In this document: one piece after another, positions 6,185-10,729 of the stretch
How the letters are laid out: every line of letters begins with the position of its first letter
Position numbering within the stretch: the first letter of the stretch is position 1
Source of the DNA: Bacillota bacterium
GTDB lineage: Bacteria > Bacillota > Clostridia > Acetivibrionales > DSM-2933
DNA length: 10,729 nucleotides
Assembly (NCBI GenBank): GCA_030705945.1
Contig: JAUZPS010000119.1
Span: forward strand, 1-10,729
Direction: 5' to 3'
The notes under the pieces: generated by a model
Told to the model about the DNA's origin: nothing
The model's input: only the letters and a program-made list of their open reading frames with translations
Database searches by the model: none
Translations under genes and position numbers: made by a program

Positions 6185-6290
6185 AGGTCGTTTCAAAAAA
6201 TTCCTTTTTTAAGTTTTGTATGATGAAAATTACCTGTGTCAAATTAATAATATTAACAAAAAGATCATTTCTAAGGTTTTTTGATATTAA
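6185..6290 (+). repeat. Family 2 repeat, decayed copy C
   Basis: The left end AGGTCGTTTCAAAAAATTCC and the following core with TGATGAAAA match copies A and B. The right arm TTTTTGAAACG is missing, and the region ends in TTTTTTGATATTAAAA, a poor match to the conserved tail. It preserves GGT before CGTTTC, which mirrors ACC after the right arm of copy A and suggests full-length arms of GGTCGTTTCAAAAA. It lies in the leader of the lipoprotein operon, with its end about 15 nt before the ribosome binding site. Confidence 0.65.
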
Positions 6291-6315
6291 AAACAAAAAT
6301 TTGCGGAGGCTGTAT

Positions 6316-7545
6316 ATGAAAGCATATAAGCTTATATCATTAACTATTGCGCTTATGTTTTTATGCGCGGGATGTAGTGAAAACTCTAATCTCCAAAGAA
6401 CACATATTAGCGCAACCGAAGCCTTAACTAAGAAAAAAATAGTATTCAGCACAAATTCAGTAACTCAGCAACTTAAGCAACTAGCAAAGGAGTTTGAGCA
6501 AAAGAACCCTAATATTGAAGTAGAAATCGAATTTATGCCGGAAGTTGACAAGACGTATAATGCTCGTATTGCAGTAAATGAATTGACTGATATCACGGTG
6601 ATCCCTCAAATTCCAGATAATCCAAGCGATTATTTTGTTCCTTTGAACGATCTTGGCTTCTCGAGCGATGATTTTATAATACCAATGGAACTAAGTTATG
6701 CAATCCCTATAGGAGCAAACTACGATGGCATGATTTATAATAAAGCCGCCTTTAAGGAGGCAGGAATCAATAAAGCGCCCGCTACTATGGATGAATTATA
6801 TGATGCCTGTAAAAAATTAAAAGCCAAGGGAATAACCCCGTTGGCAATTAATTTAAAAGATAAATGGCCTACTCAATGGTATACGTTAAGATATCCTATA
6901 GAATATCTTAATAATCCTGATTATTGGGCGGAGCTGTCTGATAAGGAGAAATTTTTGACTAATGACAGTCCTATATTAAAGATATTGCTTACTTTAAGAG
7001 ATCTGAATAAAAAGGGATATTTAGAGCATGATGTTACAAATAGCGACTGGAACCAGATGAGGAAAGATATGGCTTTTGGTAAAATAGCCATGACTTTTTT
7101 AGGATCGTGGTTTATTCCTCAGCTTATAGAAAATGGAGCTGCGCCATCAGATATCGGCATGTTTCCATTTCCAGGAACAAAGTGTGTTGAATTATTCTAT
7201 GACTATCACTACGCTATTAGTAAAAACTCCAAAAATATAGATGCAGCAAAGGCTTTCATGAAGTTTGCATGGGAGGGATCTAAAATATCAAAAGCTTTAG
7301 GAATGTCCTCTCCTTTTAAAGATTCCAATAACAATATTGACGCGATAAAAGAGCTATTATCATATAATATTCCTACTAGAAGCGGTCTAGGCGATACTTC
7401 AAGTTTTACTTCTATGATTGTAGCCTCAAATATAAATCTACAATCTGATTTATGCTCGGATTTCATTCTTTCAGATAACCCGGACAATATTGTAAGAGAA
7501 TATAACAAAAGATGGTTAGATGGCAGGAAAAAACTTGGGAAATAA
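6316..7545 (+). CDS. Lipoprotein, ABC sugar-transporter type substrate-binding protein (family 1), paralog 1
   Basis: A 409-residue predicted membrane-anchored binding protein. The signal peptide MKAYKLISLTIALMFLCAGC ends at lipid-attachment Cys20; the Cys at -3 is an unusual lipobox residue. Family features include KKKIVFST, VNELTDI (88-93 region), PIGANYDGMIYNK (131-143), a Trp at 184, GKIAMTFLGSW (255-265) and GMFPFP (281-286). Sugar or oligosaccharide binding outside the membrane is likely; the ligand is unknown. CGGAGG (6304-6309) lies 6 nt before the ATG, which rejects the in-frame ATG at 6220 inside a repeat. Compared with its neighbour it lacks about four residues where paralog 2 has MMDGNIY, and has Thr for Pro in NELPDI. 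No permease or ATPase gene is seen in the window, so it may serve a distant transporter or act as a sensor. Confidence 0.85.
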   Translation: MKAYKLISLTIALMFLCAGCSENSNLQRTHISATEALTKKKIVFSTNSVTQQLKQLAKEFEQKNPNIEVEIEFMPEVDKTYNARIAVNELTDITVIPQIPDNPSDYFVPLNDLGFSSDDFIIPMELSYAIPIGANYDGMIYNKAAFKEAGINKAPATMDELYDACKKLKAKGITPLAINLKDKWPTQWYTLRYPIEYLNNPDYWAELSDKEKFLTNDSPILKILLTLRDLNKKGYLEHDVTNSDWNQMRKDMAFGKIAMTFLGSWFIPQLIENGAAPSDIGMFPFPGTKCVELFYDYHYAISKNSKNIDAAKAFMKFAWEGSKISKALGMSSPFKDSNNNIDAIKELLSYNIPTRSGLGDTSSFTSMIVASNINLQSDLCSDFILSDNPDNIVREYNKRWLDGRKKLGK

Positions 7546-7576
7546 TTGTTAAATATAAATGTGGAGGTAACTTGTC

Positions 7577-8842
7577 ATGAAGTTATACAGGCATGGAATT
7601 TTGTTAATATTATTGATATTTATGGTTGCTGGCTGTGGAAAATACGAGATAAACAGTACACCCATTGAGACAAAACAGAATATTTCAAAAAAGAAAATTG
7701 TATTTAGTACTCATAGAGTAGATAAAGTTACGGAACTTAATAGGCTAGCTGATGAATTCATGAAGAAAAACCCAGATACATTGATCGAAATTGAACCTAT
7801 AGCTGATTTGGATAGAATATACAAAGCCAGGCTTGCGGTTAATGAGCTCCCAGATATAACTGCTATTACCGGCTTAGAGCCGAACTCTCCTGATTACTTT
7901 GCTCCACTGAATGATTTGGGCTTTACCAGTGATGACTTTGCGCTTCCTTTGCCTATGATGGATGGAAATATATACAGTCTTCCAATAGGAGTGAGTTATG
8001 ACGGTGTAGTCTATAATAAAAGTGTCTTTAAAAAGGCAGGAATTGCTAAAGCGCCTACAACAATGAAAGAGTTCATGGAGGTATGTAAAAAGTTAAAGGA
8101 AGCAGGTGTTATACCTCTTGCGTTAAATGCAAAGAGTAAGTGGCCAACAACATGGTTTGTAAGAAGATATCCCAAAATGAAGCTGGATAACCCCCAATAT
8201 GAGGTAGAACTTGCGGAATCGGATAAGCTTCTTAGTCCTGACAGTCCGGTTTTTAATATTCTGAAAAATTTAAGAGATATGTATAAACAAGGTTACCTAG
8301 AACCCGATATCACTCAAACTGATTGGGAGCAAATGAAAAAGGACATGGCAAAAGGCAAGGTAGCTATGACTTTTTTGGGATCATGGCTTATATCTCAACT
8401 GACTGATAATGGAGCAAAACCTGATGAAATAGGGATGTTTCCATTTCCCGAAATAAAATGTATATATCTTGACAATGATGTGCCTTACTCTATAAGTAAT
8501 AGATCAAAACATATTGACGTAGCTAAAGCTTTTATGAAATATCTCTGGCAAGACTCCAAAATATCTAATGCGATAGGTCAGGCCTCTCCCTTCAAAAACT
8601 CTGATAATGAGCTTAATGCAGTAAAAGAACTTTTATCGTTTAATATTCCCGCTAAATTTATGGGAGTTGATGAAAGTAGATATAGTGAAGTTATAATGGC
8701 GTCAAGAATTGACATAAACAGTGTATGCTACGAATACATTTTTTCTGACACACCTGAAAAGATTATTAACGATTATAATGAAAGGTGGAAGGCTGGAAGA
8801 GAAAAAATACATAATAATAGTAACTATATAAAAAGCAATTAA
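7577..8842 (+). CDS. Lipoprotein, ABC sugar-transporter type substrate-binding protein (family 1), paralog 2
   Basis: A 421-residue protein clearly paralogous to the preceding gene along its whole length; by eye about half the residues agree. The signal peptide has a normal lipobox VAGC with Cys20. Family motifs are VNELPDI, DGNIYSLPIGVSYDGVVYNK (129-148), GKVAMTFLGSW (260-270) and GMFPFP. GGAGG (7563-7567) lies 9 nt before the ATG, and the gene begins 31 nt after paralog 1, so the two are one transcript and probably a tandem duplication. The last residues (KIHNNSNYIKSN) extend beyond the end of paralog 1, and the final codons and stop lie within family 1 palindrome copy 3. The ligand is unknown. 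Confidence 0.86.
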   Translation: MKLYRHGILLILLIFMVAGCGKYEINSTPIETKQNISKKKIVFSTHRVDKVTELNRLADEFMKKNPDTLIEIEPIADLDRIYKARLAVNELPDITAITGLEPNSPDYFAPLNDLGFTSDDFALPLPMMDGNIYSLPIGVSYDGVVYNKSVFKKAGIAKAPTTMKEFMEVCKKLKEAGVIPLALNAKSKWPTTWFVRRYPKMKLDNPQYEVELAESDKLLSPDSPVFNILKNLRDMYKQGYLEPDITQTDWEQMKKDMAKGKVAMTFLGSWLISQLTDNGAKPDEIGMFPFPEIKCIYLDNDVPYSISNRSKHIDVAKAFMKYLWQDSKISNAIGQASPFKNSDNELNAVKELLSFNIPAKFMGVDESRYSEVIMASRIDINSVCYEYIFSDTPEKIINDYNERWKAGREKIHNNSNYIKSN

Positions 8843-8913
8843 TCTTTTACATTTGCCTATCACAAAATAACGTTAAAGCGTTCGTTATTTTGCTCCGTCA
8901 AATGTAAGATTAA
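8839..8913 (+). repeat. Family 1 palindromic element, copy 3 (overlaps the 3' end of lipoprotein 2)
   Basis: Same orientation as copy 1. CAAAATAACG (8864-8873 region) pairs with CGTTATTTTG over 10 bp. The outer arm TTAATCTTTTACATTTG pairs with CAAATGTAAGATTAA with a short bulge. Outer pairing ATATAAAAAGC with GCTTTTTATAT extends it to about 8825-8928. The G8855-C8899 pair replaces the A-T pair of copies 1 and 2, and the outermost arms differ from the other copies on both sides together. The stop codon of the lipoprotein (8840-8842) is inside the left arm. Confidence 0.85.
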
Positions 8914-8999
8914 TAGTGCTTTTTATATAACTCATCTACTTTTAGAGAAGATACAATAAAAAGTTAAGAACCGTGTTTTCAGATTTGGCTCAAATATAA

Positions 9000-9036
9000 A
9001 ATAAAGACTTTGAGTATTTTCCTCAAAGCCTTTATT
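9000..9036 (-). terminator. Terminator of the tRNA-Lys gene
   Basis: AATAAAGACTTTGAG (9000-9014) and CTCAAAGCCTTTATT (9022-9036) form a 15-bp stem with one mismatch. On the minus strand it follows the tRNA 3' end by 6 nt and continues into a T-rich tail. It may also stop plus-strand transcripts from the lipoprotein genes. Confidence 0.75.
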
Positions 9037-9042
9037 CTCAAG

Positions 9043-9115
9043 TGCACCATCGCGGGCTCGAACCGCGGACACCCTGATTAAGAGTCAGGTGCTCTACCAA
9101 CTGAGCTAATGGTGC
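9043..9115 (-). tRNA. tRNA-Lys, anticodon CUU
   Basis: A complete cloverleaf of 73 nt on the minus strand. The acceptor stem is GCACCAT/ATGGTGC, the D stem GCTC/GAGC, the anticodon stem CCTGA/TCAGG with loop CTCTTAA (anticodon CTT, complement of 9080-9082), and the T stem CGCGG/CCGCG with loop TTCGAGC. The discriminator base is A. CCA is not encoded and must be added after transcription. It reads AAG codons. A strong promoter and a terminator flank it, so it is a single-gene transcript. Confidence 0.96.
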
Positions 9116-9143
9116 GTATCTTTCACGTTCGTGGCACTTATAT

Positions 9144-9172
9144 AATATAGCAGAAAGATGATTTAAATGCAA
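9144..9172 (-). promoter_or_regulatory. Promoter of tRNA-Lys
   Basis: On the minus strand: TTGCAT (complement of 9167-9172), a 17-bp spacer and TATATT (complement of 9144-9149). The implied start lies about 20 nt before the mature tRNA 5' end. A plus-strand TATAAT (9141-9146) overlaps the box and could be a weak promoter for the 9251 gene, but it has no good -35. Confidence 0.7.
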
Positions 9173-9250
9173 TACTTTTTTTAATTATTTTAAAATATTT
9201 TTAAAACTGCTTTTAAGAATCCAAAAAACTAAGTTATAAGGTGGTTATAA

Positions 9251-10711
9251 ATGGAAGAACAAATATTGATTATCTCAAAAAATATAATGCTAAAAAGGCT
9301 GTTCTTATGTATTGTTTTTGTTTTGCCATGTTTTCTTTTGTATGCTCCTTCTATGGAAAATGATACATATTGGCTTATAAATACTGGAAAATATATCATG
9401 AATAATGGACTTCCAACTATGGAACCTTTTACAATTCATTCCGGTTTAGCATTCAATGCTCAGCAGTGGCTTGCCGAAGTTATTTTTTATAAAGCGTATG
9501 ACTTATTTGGAGAATTTGGCATCCACTTTATTGATATAACTGTTTATCTAATACTGTGCGTTATTATTTATAGACTTACCTTGCTAATTAGTCTAAACAA
9601 CAAGTTGATACAGGTTTCGGTTTCAGTTTTCAGTTGCATATTTTTAAGTTTTTATATTGTGCCAAGACCCCAGATATTTTCTATTATTATCTTTGCTCTT
9701 GTAATTTTGCTCCTTGAACTATATATAAAAAATAAAAGCAAAATTATTTTAATATGTTTACCCGTATTATCTGTTTTATTGGTCAATCTGCATTCGGCAA
9801 TGTGGATTTTCTTGTTTCTAATTTATATACCTTATATAATTGACGGCATAAAGTTTAAGCTATGGAAGATTGAGACACAAGGGTATAAGATTTCTTCACT
9901 CATAACTGTCAGCTTAATTTCAATTGCTGTAGGACTCATTAACCCTTATGGGTATAAAAATATGCTTTATGTAATTTACTCATATGGTAACAAAATGGTA
10001 AACTCAAGCATTAATGAGATGCAGTCGCCAGATTTTAAAGGAGCCTTCGGAGTAATAGTCTTTGGTTTGCTGCTTGTTTTTGTTCTTATTCATGTTATGG
10101 TAAATGGAAAGACCAGGCTAAGGTACGCGCTTATTACAATTGGAACGATATATATGGGGCTGTCATCGGTCAGAAGTCTCGCTTTGTTTTTTGCGTGCAG
10201 TTTGCCTTTTTTAGCTTACTACTTAAAGGAGGTTAATTTCACGTCGGGTATCGCGCTTGAAGCCAAAAAAAGGGCTGTTATAGCCTTTGCAATAGTTGCT
10301 GTGCTTGTTGCTGCAGTGTTTCTTAAAAAATATGATTACACGGATAGCATGAATGAATTCAGACCGATTGGAGCTGTTGAATTTATAAAGAAAAACGTTC
10401 AGGTTGATAAAATGAGGCTTTATAACGACTACAACACAGGCGGGTATATCGAGTTCGAGGGCTTAAAAACGTTTATAGATTCAAGGGCGGAAATCTTTTT
10501 AAAATCATTAAATAAAAAGGACGATATAATATTAGATTACATCAATATGAGGAAAGGAAGCCTTTATTATAAAAAGTTTATTAGCAAATATGGTTTTACG
10601 CATTATCTCATGTCAAAAAGCGACCCGCTTTATGTTTTTTTAAAAGAAGATAATAATTATAAAAAAGTGTATGAAGATAAAGAATTTGTAGTTTATAAAA
10701 ATCTGTATTAA
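9251..10711 (+). CDS. Polytopic membrane protein resembling GT-C glycosyltransferases
   Basis: A 486-residue protein with about ten hydrophobic helices between residues 14 and 358, followed by a soluble C-terminal domain of some 125 residues. The first loop has NDTYWLINTGKYIMNNGLPT and FNAQQWLAEVIFYKAYDLFG. The acidic residues after helix 1, then a G..GLP and W(L)AE pattern, resemble the first extracellular loop of GT-C transferases that use lipid-linked sugars. Later VPRPQIFS, NLHSAMW and GLINPYG recur in this kind of protein. A sugar transferase or flippase-like role in surface polysaccharide or protein glycosylation is inferred, not shown. AAGGTGG (9238-9244) lies 6 nt before the ATG. The stop is 18 nt before the window end, so co-transcribed genes may follow. 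Confidence 0.65.
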   Translation: MEEQILIISKNIMLKRLFLCIVFVLPCFLLYAPSMENDTYWLINTGKYIMNNGLPTMEPFTIHSGLAFNAQQWLAEVIFYKAYDLFGEFGIHFIDITVYLILCVIIYRLTLLISLNNKLIQVSVSVFSCIFLSFYIVPRPQIFSIIIFALVILLLELYIKNKSKIILICLPVLSVLLVNLHSAMWIFLFLIYIPYIIDGIKFKLWKIETQGYKISSLITVSLISIAVGLINPYGYKNMLYVIYSYGNKMVNSSINEMQSPDFKGAFGVIVFGLLLVFVLIHVMVNGKTRLRYALITIGTIYMGLSSVRSLALFFACSLPFLAYYLKEVNFTSGIALEAKKRAVIAFAIVAVLVAAVFLKKYDYTDSMNEFRPIGAVEFIKKNVQVDKMRLYNDYNTGGYIEFEGLKTFIDSRAEIFLKSLNKKDDIILDYINMRKGSLYYKKFISKYGFTHYLMSKSDPLYVFLKEDNNYKKVYEDKEFVVYKNLY

Positions 10712-10729
10712 GCGTGAAAAAGATTTTGC

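Noticed and set aside
6220..6315. Longer lipoprotein 1 from an ATG inside family 2 copy C
   Set aside because: It would bury the signal peptide behind 32 residues and ignore the CGGAGG site before 6316.
9043..9115. tRNA-Lys as an attachment site of an integrated element
   Set aside because: No integrase gene and no second copy of the tRNA 3' end in the window.

Overview
The window reads as chromosomal DNA of a low-G+C Gram-positive bacterium, most likely a clostridial Firmicute. The reasons are the strongly AT-rich sequence, AGGAGG-type ribosome binding sites 4-10 nt before most starts, sigma-A-like promoters, signal peptidase II lipoproteins, a tRNA gene without an encoded CCA end, and a mrfA-mrfB (yprA-yprB) pair like that of Bacillus subtilis. 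Genus and species cannot be read from the sequence.

Layout. Positions 1-4051 hold a three-gene plus-strand operon. It begins with mrfA, a DExH helicase with a C-terminal four-cysteine cluster. Next is mrfB, a DEDDh exonuclease with a helical, TPR-like C-terminus. Last is an unrecognised 82-residue protein. In B. subtilis MrfA and MrfB work together in a UvrA-independent repair route for mitomycin C damage, and the same role is inferred here. Positions 4052-4589 are non-coding, with two tandem copies of a hairpin repeat (family 2) and a 21-bp-stem terminator. A small two-helix membrane protein (4590-4895, minus) and a 60-residue protein with a TTG start (5196-5378, plus) diverge from a compact two-way promoter near 5041-5076. 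A 73-residue protein with a KLANGQVWQQ signature follows (5525-5746). The gap 5747-6315 holds a predicted promoter and a decayed third family 2 copy.

Positions 6316-8842 encode two tandem paralogous lipoproteins of the family 1 sugar-binding type, with no permease or ATPase gene beside them. Then come a palindromic repeat, a terminator, tRNA-Lys(CUU) on the minus strand, and a 486-residue polytopic membrane protein resembling GT-C glycosyltransferases, which runs almost to the window end.

The least expected structure is non-coding. A palindromic element of about 75 bp core and 100 bp extended length (family 1) occurs at 45-117, 4926-5000 and 8839-8913. Two copies lie between a TATAAT box and a Shine-Dalgarno site, in the same polarity relative to the gene they precede. 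The third overlaps the stop codon of the second lipoprotein gene. Arm bases change together between copies, which points to a maintained hairpin. Whether the elements are mobile (MITE-like), regulatory, or both is open.
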